Shown here: piece by piece, positions 18,045 to 27,021 of the stretch
How positions within the stretch are numbered: position 1 is the stretch's first letter
Layout of the letters: each line of letters begins with the position of its first letter
Origin: Rhodospirillales bacterium
GTDB taxonomy: Bacteria; Pseudomonadota; Alphaproteobacteria; Acetobacterales; Acetobacteraceae
DNA length: 64,000 bases
Direction of reading: 5' to 3'
NCBI GenBank assembly: GCA_025352665.1
Contig: JANXSM010000064.1
Coordinates: 38,471-102,470 of the forward strand
The notes under the pieces: generated by a model
The model's input: the letters and a program-made list of their open reading frames with translations, nothing else
The model's database searches: none
What the model was told of the DNA's origin: nothing
Program-made: the position numbers and the translations under genes

Positions 18045-18814
18045 GGCTTGGCTCCGTTGATGGTGGCGGTGGGAATGCCGTTGTCCTCGAGATGCCATTT
18101 GGCGAGTAGCGTCTTGTAGGCGCCATTGTCCATCATGGCCTGCACCGACGCGCGCACCTGCTCACGCAGTTTCGGGTCGGTCTTGGCCATGGGAATGCCG
18201 CCGATCACCTCTGTGAAGGCGGTGCCGATCGGCCGGAACACGCCGGGGTCGGTCTGCATCAGATACCCGATCGTCTCGCTGCCCTGCACACCCACGTCGA
18301 TGCGACCGGTGCGCATCTGCGTGCGCGTGTCGATCGAGCCCTCAGTGCCCATCGCGTCCATCGGCTTGCCCGCGCAATGCGCGTTCGACCAAGCCTTGAT
18401 GTCGGCAGGCCAACTGGTGCTGCGGCTGGCGCCGACCTTGAGGCCGCACAGATCAGCCTCGGTTTTTGCGGGGGTGTTGGACATCACGAAGAAAATTGCC
18501 CCAGTGCGAAAATAATCGACGAAGTCGACCACCTCGCGGCGTGGCGGCAAATCGCCGATTCCGTCCACCGCCATGTCGATCCGCCCGGTCTGCAGCGCCG
18601 GAATGAACTGCACGAACGGCATCTCCTGCCAGTCCACGGTGGTCGCCAGCGACACCGCGATCGCCTCGGCCATGTCGACATCAAAGCCGAGCCGCTGGTT
18701 GGTAGCGGGGTCGCGATAGGTCATCGGCGGGTAATTGGGGTAGGTGGCCACACGCAACGGTTCCGCCATGGCGGGAACCGCGATCAGGCAGGCGAGAGCG
18801 GCTAAGATGCGCAT
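18041..18814 (-). CDS. Periplasmic amino-acid-type substrate-binding protein
   Basis: From ATG 18814, preceded by AGGA at good spacing, the product is 257 residues with a Sec signal peptide ([17 protein letters not shown], cleaved before EPLRVATY). An upstream in-frame ATG at 18841 has no ribosome site. The mature protein matches SBP family 3: '[14 protein letters not shown]', '[12 protein letters not shown]', and '[17 protein letters not shown]'. It should deliver a polar amino acid or small derivative to the permease encoded upstream. Confidence 0.88.
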   Translation of the reverse strand: MRILAALACLIAVPAMAEPLRVATYPNYPPMTYRDPATNQRLGFDVDMAEAIAVSLATTVDWQEMPFVQFIPALQTGRIDMAVDGIGDLPPRREVVDFVDYFRTGAIFFVMSNTPAKTEADLCGLKVGASRSTSWPADIKAWSNAHCAGKPMDAMGTEGSIDTRTQMRTGRIDVGVQGSETIGYLMQTDPGVFRPIGTAFTEVIGGIPMAKTDPKLREQVRASVQAMMDNGAYKTLLAKWHLEDNGIPTATINGAKP

Positions 18815-18866
18815 GGCAATTCCTGAGATCTGGTGGGACATTCTGCGTCCCGTTGGTCGGATGGCG

Positions 18867-19622
18867 TCAACCCATAACGGCCTGGATGAAGGCCTGGGTG
18901 CGCGGATGGGTCGGGTGGGTCAGCATGTCGGAGGCCGCTCCAGCCTCCACGATACGCCCGGCATCCATGAACACGGCACGGTGGGCGACCTCGCGTGCAA
19001 AGCCCAGCTCGTGCGTCACAACGACCATCGTCATGCCTGTGGCAGCGAGATCGCGCATGACGTGCAGCACTTCGGCGACCAACTCAGGGTCGAGTGCGGA
19101 GGTCGGCTCGTCGAACAGCAGCACATCGGGGTTCATCGCCAGCGCGCGGGCAATAGCCACGCGTTGTTGCTGGCCGCCGGAAAGCTGTGCCGGGCTCGCG
19201 CCCTCGCGCCCGGCCAGGCCGACACGGGCAAGCAGCGCGCGGGCCTCCCGCTCGGCTGTCTCGCGCGGTGTGGCGAGCACGCGGATCGGACCCTCGGTGA
19301 TGTTCTGCAGCGCCGTCAGATGCGGCCATAGGTTGAAACGCTGGAACACCATGCCGCAGCGGCGACGCTGGCGGGCGATGCTGCGATCGTCGCGCTCCAG
19401 CAGCCGGTCGCCCTCCCGCGTGAAGCCTATCAGGTCGCCATCGATCCAAACAGCACCGGCATCGGGCCGTTCGAGATGGTTGATGCAGCGAAGCAAGGTC
19501 GACTTGCCGGAGCCGGAGGGACCGAGGAGGCAGACGATCTCGCCGGCGGCGATGTCGAGATCGACCCCCTCAAGCGCCTGGATGCGGCCAAAGCGCTTGG
19601 ACAGGCCACGAGCGACGATCAT
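18867..19622 (-). CDS. ABC transporter ATP-binding protein, polar amino acid type
   Basis: This 251-residue ATPase has Walker A '[18 protein letters not shown]', Q-loop '[14 protein letters not shown]', signature '[15 protein letters not shown]', Walker B '[15 protein letters not shown]' and switch His in '[12 protein letters not shown]'. These strings place it with GlnQ/HisP-like importers. It overlaps the permease stop (ATGA) and precedes the binding protein by about 50 bases. Confidence 0.93.
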   Translation of the reverse strand: MIVARGLSKRFGRIQALEGVDLDIAAGEIVCLLGPSGSGKSTLLRCINHLERPDAGAVWIDGDLIGFTREGDRLLERDDRSIARQRRRCGMVFQRFNLWPHLTALQNITEGPIRVLATPRETAEREARALLARVGLAGREGASPAQLSGGQQQRVAIARALAMNPDVLLFDEPTSALDPELVAEVLHVMRDLAATGMTMVVVTHELGFAREVAHRAVFMDAGRIVEAGAASDMLTHPTHPRTQAFIQAVMG

Positions 19623-20491
19623 GCGGCCGGTCTCAGATGGCGTTCAAGCAGAGTTTGGCCGAGGGTCAGCAGCGTGACCACGGCGAGATACCAAATGGCG
19701 GCCACGATCAGCAGCTCGATGATCCTGGCGTTGGCGTAATAGATGTTCTGCACGCCGCGCAGCACTTCGGAGAACTGGATGACGCTCGCGACCGAGGTGA
19801 GCTTGACCATGCTGATCACCTCGTTGCCGACCGGCGGGATGATCAGCCGCAGTGCCTGGGGCAATACGATGCGACGTAGTGCTGCGAACCGCGTCATCCC
19901 CACGGCCAGCGCCGCCTCCGCCTGGCCGCGGTCGATGGCGAGCAGACCGCCGCGCACCACTTCGGCAGTGTAGGCGGCCTGGTTGATGCCCAGCCCGAGC
20001 AAGGTTGCCACGAACGGCGTGATGACATCCACGGTGCGAACCGAGCCCAGCAACGGCACACCAAGGCGGGGAAACACCAGTGCCAGGTTGAACCAGAGCA
20101 GCAACTGCAGCAGCAGAGGCGTGCCACGAAAGAACCAGATGTAGAGTCGGGCTGAGACACGCAGCACCGGGTTGGGCGACAGCATCATGACGGCAAACAT
20201 CACGCCGAGCGAAAGGCCGAGCGCCATGGCGCAGATCGTCATCAGAACGGTGTTGACCAGGCCGGCAAGAATGGCGGGTGCCGTGAGGAAACGACCGACG
20301 ATCGACCAGTCGATCTGACCGAGTGCAAAGCCACGGATGATGAAGCCCAGCGCCAGTAGAGCCAGGGCGGCACCGATCCACCGCCCAGGACGGCGGCGCG
20401 TGGCGATGCGCAGTCCGCTGACGGAGAGGCTGTCGCTGGGGTTCAATACCGGCTCCGCACCAAAGAGTCGCAGGATGGACGAGGGCGCCAC
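19619..20491 (-). CDS. ABC transporter permease, polar amino acid type
   Basis: The 290-residue membrane protein has a long N-terminal tail, several helices, and the HisM/GlnP region '[14 protein letters not shown]' plus the EAA loop '[16 protein letters not shown]...[12 protein letters not shown]' that docks the ATPase. Translation starts at GTG 20491. Only one permease gene is present, so a homodimer is expected. It is first of a five-gene unit (permease, ATPase, binding protein, M20 deacylase, serine hydrolase). The 110-base gap to the divergent gene at 20602 should hold the promoter. Confidence 0.9.
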   Translation of the reverse strand: MAPSSILRLFGAEPVLNPSDSLSVSGLRIATRRRPGRWIGAALALLALGFIIRGFALGQIDWSIVGRFLTAPAILAGLVNTVLMTICAMALGLSLGVMFAVMMLSPNPVLRVSARLYIWFFRGTPLLLQLLLWFNLALVFPRLGVPLLGSVRTVDVITPFVATLLGLGINQAAYTAEVVRGGLLAIDRGQAEAALAVGMTRFAALRRIVLPQALRLIIPPVGNEVISMVKLTSVASVIQFSEVLRGVQNIYYANARIIELLIVAAIWYLAVVTLLTLGQTLLERHLRPAA

Positions 20492-20601
20492 CGAGGTCCA
20501 CCGGGGTCGACCACTCAGGGCTTGCCCTTAATTGATCCGCGGCCGGCGATACTGGATTGTTCGCCCAACCGCGTGCTGCGGGACCACAACACCGGCGCCC
20601 C

Positions 20602-21102
20602 ATGAGATCTTTGTTCCGATGGATGGCTCGACCGCTATGGCGGCGGGTCAATGGCCTGATCGAGGCACGCGTGCACCGTTTAGAGACGATGTGGGCGACC
20701 CGGGTCGATGACATCGCGCGGGGAGCGGCGACCGAATTGGCGCAGCTGCGCTGCCTTACAGCCGTCTGGCAGGCGGAGGCGATGCAGGCGATGGCAGTAC
20801 AACGCGCCCAGTCGGACGCGTTGGACGATGGGCTTGGGCTGGTGCGGGCCAGACTTGCGGCCCTTCAGGCCGAGCACGGGGCGTACGTATGCGCCCAGGC
20901 CGGAATGCAGGAGCAAGGCGAACGGCTGGACCAGATGTGCGAACAGCATCGCAACGTCGCAAGCGACGTGGCTGCCCTGTCCACTGCCGCACGGCAATTG
21001 GGCGCGGTGGCGCGCGCCGACGTCACCGCCATGCTGCACCGCATGGAGCAGCTTCGCTATGAGTTGCGCCATGACCTGGGCGCGGCGGCAGCGCATGGAT
21101 GA
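20602..21102 (+). CDS. Hypothetical coiled-coil protein
   Basis: I do not recognise this protein. From ATG 20602 it has 166 residues, a basic N-terminus (MRSLFRWMARPLWRRVNG) and then an almost wholly helical, Ala/Gln/Leu/Arg-rich body with heptad-like spacing. It has no signal peptide or membrane helix. Its stop overlaps the start of the glycosyltransferase ORF by 8 bases, so it is coupled to sugar-transfer genes. In other bacteria coiled-coil proteins beside glycosyltransferases can act as scaffolds or chain-length rulers; that role here is only a guess. Confidence 0.6.
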   Translation: MRSLFRWMARPLWRRVNGLIEARVHRLETMWATRVDDIARGAATELAQLRCLTAVWQAEAMQAMAVQRAQSDALDDGLGLVRARLAALQAEHGAYVCAQAGMQEQGERLDQMCEQHRNVASDVAALSTAARQLGAVARADVTAMLHRMEQLRYELRHDLGAAAAHG

Positions 21103-22048
21103 TCTAGCCGGCTGGCCGCCCGCGCCTCGCGATCCGCCCGGGCACACCCGTATCGAGCGGCGCCGTTCAGTGGCGGTGCACCGCGTTCTGGTGCTGAAGC
21201 TGGACCATCTCGGTGATTTCATCCTGGGCCTGCCGGCGTTGGAGCGGCTGCGCGTCCATTTCCCGCAGGCGCATATCACGTTGGTTTGTGGCAGCTGGAA
21301 CGTGCCCGCGGCGGCAGGACTGCGGCTGTTCGACCAGGTGATCGCGTTCGATGCCTTTGCCGCCAACCCAGCCCAGGCGCCGCCGCCGGACCGCGACCGT
21401 CTGTTGCCGCAGTTGCGCGATCTGCTCGACCAAAGCTACGATCTTGCGATCGACCTGCGGGTGGATGATGATACGCGCCCGTATCTGACCGCAGTTTTGG
21501 CCCGGGTTCGCTGCGGCATCGGCACACGTTCGCGGTTCGATTTCCTCGATGTGTTCTTGCCGATCGATGCCACCAGGGCGCAAACGCCGCCGCCCGCGGT
21601 GCTGCTGGCGCATCTGTTCCACTCAGCCAACGGCTGTGTCGACCATGGTTACATGAAGCAGTGCACCGAGGCCCCGGCCGGCCCCGCGGTGCTGGTGTTC
21701 GGTCCCTACCTGCAGATCCCCACAGGTCGCTTTTGTTTCAGCCCCTATCTCGAGGTTTTGCAGGGCGGTGTGGCGTTTGAGGTGCTGGTGGACGATCAGC
21801 CGATATCGGCGGGTGTCGCGAGCGGCGGCGCGATCGACTTCGTCAACCTCACGCCGGGTGGCCATTTTCAATTCCGTCTGCTTGCCTCGGCCATGGCGGA
21901 GCCAACGACATTCCGTTTCTATGGTGGGTCTTTGCTGCGTGAACCGGTGAGCGATGTGCTGCACCAGTCGGAATATCTGATGTTGTTGGTGGAGCTTGTG
22001 GCGATGCGGGTGCGGTCGAGCGGACTTCTGGTGGAGATCGGGGCATGA
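21095..22048 (+). CDS. Glycosyltransferase family 9, N-terminal half fused to a beta-rich domain
   Basis: ATG 21095 gives 317 residues. Residues about 30-190 match the N-terminal Rossmann domain of heptosyltransferase-like GT9 enzymes ('VLVLKLDHLGDFILGLPALE', 'ITLVCGSWN', 'YDLAIDLR'). From about 190 the protein changes to a beta-rich module ('VLVFGPYLQIPTGRF...FEVLVDDQPI...FRLLASA') resembling a carbohydrate-binding sandwich. The C-terminal nucleotide-sugar domain is absent and is instead encoded by the next ORF, whose ATG overlaps this stop (ATGA). The pair probably acts as one enzyme made of two chains. Confidence 0.72.
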   Translation: MDDLAGWPPAPRDPPGHTRIERRRSVAVHRVLVLKLDHLGDFILGLPALERLRVHFPQAHITLVCGSWNVPAAAGLRLFDQVIAFDAFAANPAQAPPPDRDRLLPQLRDLLDQSYDLAIDLRVDDDTRPYLTAVLARVRCGIGTRSRFDFLDVFLPIDATRAQTPPPAVLLAHLFHSANGCVDHGYMKQCTEAPAGPAVLVFGPYLQIPTGRFCFSPYLEVLQGGVAFEVLVDDQPISAGVASGGAIDFVNLTPGGHFQFRLLASAMAEPTTFRFYGGSLLREPVSDVLHQSEYLMLLVELVAMRVRSSGLLVEIGA

Positions 22049-22767
22049 AGCGCCGGGTAATCGTCGCGCCGTTTTCCAACAACGATCTTCGCGACTGGCC
22101 ACGAGGGCATTATCGCAGCCTGATCGCCCTGTTGCTGCAATCTACGGAGGTGATCGTCGAACTGGTGGGCACGGCCGCGCAACGGTCAGCGGTGGCGGCA
22201 CTGGCCGAAGGCCTGGTGGCCGAGGATCTGGGGGCCCGTCGCATCATCAACAGCTGTGGGGCATACGAATGGGCCGAACTGGCGACGAAATGTCGCGATG
22301 CCGCCTGCGTTGTTGGCAACAATTCCGGCGTCGTGCATCTCGCAGGCTCGGTGGGGGCTGCAGTTGTGTGCGTTTTCGGCGGCGCCAATGATCGGGGGGA
22401 ATGGGGGCCGCTCGGTGCGGGGGTGATCGTGGTCAGCCGCGAGGTTTTGTGCTCACCCTGCCATCTCGCCCGCGCCGCCGATTGCGCCCATGCGCTCGCC
22501 TGCCTGCACGATATCACGCCGGCCGAGGTGGCCCGCGTGGTGCTAACCGTCCTCGCGCGGCCAGCGGCGGTGCAGCCACAGCCATTCGCCCGGGCGCTCG
22601 CGGATCCAGCCTTCGAGGACGGCGTTGATTTCGGCGGTGAGGAGGGCGATGTCTTTCTGGCGGTCGAAGGTTTCGGGCAGGCGCATCGGTGGCTCGATGA
22701 TGAGGCGCATCCGGGCAGGGCCGAGGCGCTGGGTATGGGCGGGCACCAACGGACAGCGAAAGCGTAG
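22045..22767 (+). CDS. Glycosyltransferase family 9, C-terminal half
   Basis: The 240-residue ORF starts with 'MKRRVIVAPFSNNDLRDWP' and holds the GT9 donor-binding domain: 'VVGNNSGVVHLAGSVGAAVVCVFG', 'GEWGPLG', and the Cys-rich 'CSPCHLARAADCAHALACL'. The GT9 fold ends near 'ITPAEVARVVLTVLARP' (about 22560). The remaining roughly 70 residues run antisense through lpxL and look like a read-through tail after loss of the original stop. Function needs the N-terminal half encoded just upstream. Confidence 0.7.
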   Translation: MKRRVIVAPFSNNDLRDWPRGHYRSLIALLLQSTEVIVELVGTAAQRSAVAALAEGLVAEDLGARRIINSCGAYEWAELATKCRDAACVVGNNSGVVHLAGSVGAAVVCVFGGANDRGEWGPLGAGVIVVSREVLCSPCHLARAADCAHALACLHDITPAEVARVVLTVLARPAAVQPQPFARALADPAFEDGVDFGGEEGDVFLAVEGFGQAHRWLDDEAHPGRAEALGMGGHQRTAKA

Positions 22768-23442
22768 CGCATATGCGGCCGCCGCCGGTGCCGTCATGGC
22801 CATGCGGCCAAAGAACGGCGCGGGGATGCCGTCGTTCATCTTTTGGTCGACGAGCATGCCGAGGTAGCCCTTGCGGCCAAGATGCAGCAGGGCCGCGCGG
22901 GCGCCCTGGGCCCCTTTCGGAAAGTTCGGAACAGCGCCCGCCGCGCACATGCGCAGGTCGATGATCATGCGGTCCACCAGCGGGTTCTTGGCCGCGCGGT
23001 AGAAGTTGCTCATGGCAATGCCGTAGCGGGCGGCGATGGCGGGCAGGAACTCCCAATTGCCGATATGGGCGGAAACGAAGATCACCGGCCCACCCTGCGC
23101 CACAAGAGTGGCGAGAATCCCGCTGCCTTCGACGACCCATCCCGGCCCAGCATCGCTGGGGCCGAGATTTGCGATATGCGGCAGTTCGGCGGCCACGCGG
23201 CCGAGATTGTCCCAGACACTGCGCAGCGTGACACGTCGGGTCGCCGCGTCCATGGCGGGGAGGGCACGCTGAAGGTTGGCGTCGCCGACGCGGGTGACCG
23301 GCAGGTGCATGCCGATGGTGCGTGCGATTGCGCCGCCAAGGTTGGAAGCACGCGTGGGGCCAAGCCTGCGCATCAGTCCGATCAGCAGTCCCGCGGCGGC
23401 GGCCTCGATGCTGAACTGTAGGTTTTGGAGCCAGCGTTTCAT
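22543..23442 (-). CDS. lpxL: Lipid A biosynthesis acyltransferase (LpxL/HtrB family)
   Basis: ATG 23442 overlaps the lpxK stop (ATGA) and gives 299 residues. The HX4(D/E) catalytic motif is 'HIGNWE' in 'VIFVSAHIGNWEFLP', followed by 'YRAAKNPLVDRMI', 'DQKMNDGIPAPFFGR' and the C-terminal 'WLWLHRRWP' of LpxL-like acyltransferases. It adds a secondary acyl chain to Kdo-lipid A at the inner membrane. Its last 225 bases overlap the convergent GT9 ORF. Confidence 0.9.
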   Translation of the reverse strand: MKRWLQNLQFSIEAAAAGLLIGLMRRLGPTRASNLGGAIARTIGMHLPVTRVGDANLQRALPAMDAATRRVTLRSVWDNLGRVAAELPHIANLGPSDAGPGWVVEGSGILATLVAQGGPVIFVSAHIGNWEFLPAIAARYGIAMSNFYRAAKNPLVDRMIIDLRMCAAGAVPNFPKGAQGARAALLHLGRKGYLGMLVDQKMNDGIPAPFFGRMAMTAPAAAAYALRFRCPLVPAHTQRLGPARMRLIIEPPMRLPETFDRQKDIALLTAEINAVLEGWIRERPGEWLWLHRRWPREDG

Positions 23443-24404
23443 CGGCCCGCCATGAGGTCGGCGAGCAGGCGGTCGATTTCGCCGGGATGCTCCCACCGCA
23501 ATCCCACGCGCAGCACACGGATATCGCCGCGCACTCGGCGTGGCAGCCGGACATGGTCTTTCTCGGTGGTGACCAGGGCGGCGTCCTGCTTGCGGGCCTC
23601 GGCGCGCAGGCGTTGCAGATCGGCCTCGGTGTAGAGGTGGTGATCGGGGAAGCTGAGCTTCGCGAGGGGCCTGTGGCCTGACTCTGTGAGCGTGTCGAAG
23701 AACTTCTGCGGCCGGCCGATGCCTGCGAAGGCGACGATGCGGCGCGGCAGGGCAGCGAGGTCGGCCGCATTCGGTACCAGGCGGGCACGCAGGATCGGCA
23801 GACCCGCAGGGAGATGCGTCACGGCATTCGCGGTGTCGTCGCCGATCAGCACCGCGGCGCTGCTGCGGGCGGCGGCGCGGGCGACGCTTTCGCGCAGCGG
23901 GCCCGCGGGCAGGATGCGGCCGTTGCCGAAGCCGGCGCCGCCATCGATCACCAGCAGGCTCGCAGTCTTGGTCAGCGTCGGGTTCTGCAGCCCGTCGTCC
24001 ATGATCAGCACCTCGGCGCCCTCGGCGATGGCCAGACGGGCGGCGGCGGCGCGATCTGCACCGACATAGGTGGGGGCCTGGGACGCGAGCAGTTGAGGTT
24101 CGTCGCCGATGGTTGCGGCATTGGCCGGGATGACACGGGTGGTATCTGTTGCTTCGCCGCCGTGGCCGCGGGTGAGATAGGCCACACGATGGCCAGCGGC
24201 CTGCAGGCGATGGCCGAGATCCAGCGCAAGCGGAGTTTTGCCAGCACCGCCGACGGTGGCATTGCCGCAGCAAATTACCGGAACCGGGGCCGTCCAGCCC
24301 GGCCGCCGCATGCGCCACGCCGTGGCCCAGGCGTAGACGGGCGGCAACGCGCGCATCGGCCACGGTGGCGTACGACCATGCGACCACCAGTCGGGCGGGA
24401 TCAT
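23439..24404 (-). CDS. lpxK: Tetraacyldisaccharide 4'-kinase
   Basis: Start at ATG 24404, overlapping the waaA stop, gives 321 residues. The family P-loop is 'CGNATVGGAGKTPLALDLG', with 'RGHGGEATDT', the Asp pair in 'VLIMDDGLQNPTL', and 'AFAGIGRPQKFFDTL'. LpxK phosphorylates the lipid A disaccharide at the 4' position using ATP. It lies in the tightly packed order DUF374-waaA-lpxK-lpxL. Confidence 0.94.
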   Translation of the reverse strand: MIPPDWWSHGRTPPWPMRALPPVYAWATAWRMRRPGWTAPVPVICCGNATVGGAGKTPLALDLGHRLQAAGHRVAYLTRGHGGEATDTTRVIPANAATIGDEPQLLASQAPTYVGADRAAAARLAIAEGAEVLIMDDGLQNPTLTKTASLLVIDGGAGFGNGRILPAGPLRESVARAAARSSAAVLIGDDTANAVTHLPAGLPILRARLVPNAADLAALPRRIVAFAGIGRPQKFFDTLTESGHRPLAKLSFPDHHLYTEADLQRLRAEARKQDAALVTTEKDHVRLPRRVRGDIRVLRVGLRWEHPGEIDRLLADLMAGR

Positions 24405-25648
24405 TGGCACAGCGCCGCCAGCGAGTGCGCCACCAGGCGGGGCAGGTCCGTGGCGGCCCGGGCGGTGGCGATGCCGGCCTGGCCCATGCGGTCGCGGGCA
24501 TCGGGATTGCTCAGCAACCGGTCGATCGCGCGGTCGAGCGCTGGGGCATCGGGCAACACCTCCAGCGCCCCGGCCTGCTGTAGGGTGGCCACGATATCGC
24601 TGAAATTCCCGGTGCGTGGGCCGACCAGAACGGAGCAGCCGAGCCGTGCCGGTTCCAGAGGGTTCTGGCCGCCGGAGACGGTGAGACTGCGGCCGACGAA
24701 CACCAGCTGGATGGCGCGGTACAGCAGACCCAGGTCGCCCATCGTATCAGCGATCCAGATGCCGCCGGCCGGCGGGTCCTGCCCCAGGGAGCGTTGCGGC
24801 GCCCCCGCGCGTTCGGCAAGCGTGGCGCCACGGTCGGGATGGCGAGGTGCTATGACGGTGAGCAGGCCTGGATGGCGATTGGCGAGGGCGTTGTGCGCGG
24901 CGATGACGATATCCTCCTCGCCCGGATGCGTCTGCGCCGCGAGCCATACCGGGCGGTCGCCGAGGAGGTGGCACAGACGGGCAAGCTCGACGGGGTCCGC
25001 CGGCAAAGGCTCGGCGGCGAACTTGAGGTTGCCGGGTGCGGTGACATGGCTGGCGCCGAGCGCCCGCAGGCGCAGGGCGTCCGCCTCGGCCTGGGCCTGG
25101 ATGGCGGTGAAGCTGCCAAGCAGCGTGCGCGCGAGACCCGGCAACCGGCGCCAGCGGTCGAAGCTGCGTTGCGAGAGGCGCGCGTTGATCAGCAGCAACG
25201 GAATACGACGCTCACGACAGATAGTGAGCAGATTGGGCCAGATCTCGCTTTCGACCATCGCACCCGCATCAGGACGCCAATGATCAAGGAAGCGGGCGAT
25301 CCACCGGGGCACGTCGAGCGGGATGAAACGATGTAGCAGGCGCGCATGGGGAAGGCGCCGGGCGAGCTGATCGGCCGAGGTGACCGTGCCGGTGGTGACG
25401 AGCACGTGCAGCGCTGGATCGGCCAGCAGGCTTTCGATCACCGGCAGGATCGAGAGCGTTTCCCCAACGCTTGCCGCGTGCAGCCAGATCAGCCGTCCAT
25501 CGGGGCGCGGCGTGGTGTCGATGCCGCGGCGCTCGGGCAGACGCGCGGCGATCTCCTTGCCACGGGCGATGCGGCGATGAAGCATGAGCCGCAAGCCCGG
25601 TGCGGCCAGCGTGGTCGCCACGCGATAGAGCGGCAGCAGAGGGCTCAT
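24401..25648 (-). CDS. waaA: 3-deoxy-D-manno-octulosonic acid (Kdo) transferase
   Basis: This 415-residue GT30 enzyme begins with a membrane anchor region ('LPLYRVATTLAAPGLRLMLHRRIARGKE'). It has the catalytic-base region 'WLHAASVGETLSILPVIE', then 'WRPDAGAMVESEIWPNLL' and the C-terminal 'GGQNPLEPARLGCSVLVGPRTGNF'. It transfers Kdo to lipid A precursor. It overlaps both neighbours by four bases. Confidence 0.95.
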   Translation of the reverse strand: MSPLLPLYRVATTLAAPGLRLMLHRRIARGKEIAARLPERRGIDTTPRPDGRLIWLHAASVGETLSILPVIESLLADPALHVLVTTGTVTSADQLARRLPHARLLHRFIPLDVPRWIARFLDHWRPDAGAMVESEIWPNLLTICRERRIPLLLINARLSQRSFDRWRRLPGLARTLLGSFTAIQAQAEADALRLRALGASHVTAPGNLKFAAEPLPADPVELARLCHLLGDRPVWLAAQTHPGEEDIVIAAHNALANRHPGLLTVIAPRHPDRGATLAERAGAPQRSLGQDPPAGGIWIADTMGDLGLLYRAIQLVFVGRSLTVSGGQNPLEPARLGCSVLVGPRTGNFSDIVATLQQAGALEVLPDAPALDRAIDRLLSNPDARDRMGQAGIATARAATDLPRLVAHSLAALCQ

Positions 25649-26328
25649 GCGGCCCAGGCCTCGGCGGTGGCGGTCGCGTGGTCAAGCGCTGCCGAGATCT
25701 CCGGCAGGAACGCCTCCCAGCCTTCGCGTGGCACTGCGATGGTGGGGGCGCAGACCAGCACGCCGCGGCCCCAGGGCAGCGGCAGGATCATGCGGTCCCA
25801 GCTGCCCAGCGTAATCGCACGTGTGGTGCGGGCAGCACAGGGCAGCAGCGGCCGGCCGGACAGGCCGGCGAGTTGGGCTACACCGGCTGCGGCCACCCGG
25901 CGGGGCCCGCGCGGCCCATCCGGCGTGATCGCCACCTGGTCGCCGGCTTCGAGAGCGGACAGAAGGGTGAGCGCCCCGGTGGCGCCGCCGCGGGTTCGGC
26001 CGTTGCGGGCGCTGGACCCGTGTGCCACCAGCAGGCCAAAGCGGGCGATCACGTCGCCGATGAAGCGGCCGTCACTGTGTCGGCTGACCAATACGTGCAG
26101 ACGCAGCCCCGGCGTGGTCGCGCGGGCGCGGTTCCACAGCTCGGGCATCAGAGGCAGGCATTCGTGCCAGAACGCCGCGACGGTGGCAGCACCGGCCTGG
26201 TGCGGGGCGAAGTGCTCCGCACCGATCAGGGTCCAGCGCGTGGTGGCAAGAGCGAACTGCAGATAGCGGCCGATGATGAACGCCAGCGCCGCCTGCACCC
26301 AGGTACTTCGCAACAGGCGTTTCAGCAC
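25645..26328 (-). CDS. DUF374 lysophospholipid-acyltransferase-like protein
   Basis: GTG 26328 (VLKRLLRSTWVQAALAF) matches the usual family start and gives 227 residues; an alternative ATG at 26394 or 26391 would add about 20 residues. The acyltransferase His is in 'VAAFWHECLPLMPELW', with 'SRHSDGRFIGDVIARFG' and 'VAITPDGPRGPRR'. DUF374 proteins are commonly found beside waaA and lpxK and are thought to act in lipid A or phospholipid acylation. It begins the operon, and the divergent rsmD starts at 26464. Confidence 0.85.
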   Translation of the reverse strand: MLKRLLRSTWVQAALAFIIGRYLQFALATTRWTLIGAEHFAPHQAGAATVAAFWHECLPLMPELWNRARATTPGLRLHVLVSRHSDGRFIGDVIARFGLLVAHGSSARNGRTRGGATGALTLLSALEAGDQVAITPDGPRGPRRVAAAGVAQLAGLSGRPLLPCAARTTRAITLGSWDRMILPLPWGRGVLVCAPTIAVPREGWEAFLPEISAALDHATATAEAWAA

Positions 26329-26463
26329 GATCGGTGATCGGGGCGGTTCATGACGGGGCCGGTAGCATGTGGCCAGTCCCGTCGCAAACATCATGGCCGA
26401 CCGGGCTTTCCTTGCTGGACAATAGATATAGGGTGGTGACCTCATGTTTTGCCAGTTGCGCTG

Positions 26464-27021
26464 ATGTCGCTGAAGATCATTGCCGGTTCGCTGCGCGGCC
26501 GCACGCTGGTGGCGCCGTCCGGTGCGGGTACGCGACCCACGGCGCAGCGCATGCGCCAGGCGCTGTTCGACATGCTGATGCATGCGTCGTGGGGCGAGGG
26601 CCGCGTGGTCGGCGCAAACGTGCTGGATGCTTACGCCGGTACGGGTGCGCTGGGGCTGGAAGCCCTGTCGCGCGGGGCTGCGACCGCGGTGTTCATCGAG
26701 ACAGAACGCCACGCCCTAGCTGCGCTAAGGGCGAATGTGGCGGCGTGCCGGATCGAAGCCGTCAGCCGCGTGGTGCCAGGCGATGCGCTGCGGCCGCCCC
26801 GAGCGGTGGGGCCGGCGAGCGACCTGGTGTTCCTCGATCCACCCTACGGTCAGGAGCTCGTCCCGCGGGCTGTGGCCGCCCTGCAGGCCTCGGGCTGGAT
26901 CGCGGCCGGTGCGTTGCTGGTCGTGGAAACCGCCCGTGACGAGGCGCTGGCTCTCGCCGGCGAAAAGCTCGCCGAGCGCGCACACGGAGCCGCCTCGGTT
27001 ACGGTGTGGCGAGTGGCCTGA
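26464..27021 (+). CDS. rsmD: 16S rRNA (guanine(966)-N(2))-methyltransferase
   Basis: From ATG 26464 (MSLKIIAGSLRGRTL) the protein is 185 residues. It has the N-terminal 'PTAQRMRQALFDML', the SAM motif 'VLDAYAGTGALGLEALSRG' and the catalytic 'LVFLDPPYG'. It methylates G966 of 16S rRNA. An in-frame TTG at 26449 is less likely because family members start at the 'KIIAG' strand. It is divergent from the lipid A operon. Confidence 0.93.
   Translation: MSLKIIAGSLRGRTLVAPSGAGTRPTAQRMRQALFDMLMHASWGEGRVVGANVLDAYAGTGALGLEALSRGAATAVFIETERHALAALRANVAACRIEAVSRVVPGDALRPPRAVGPASDLVFLDPPYGQELVPRAVAALQASGWIAAGALLVVETARDEALALAGEKLAERAHGAASVTVWRVA

Noticed and set aside
26850..26998. Continuation of the small minus-strand ORF to 109 residues
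   Set aside because: This part is antisense to rsmD and loses the coding-like third-base pattern, so the real gene is more likely the frame-switched version ending at 26999.
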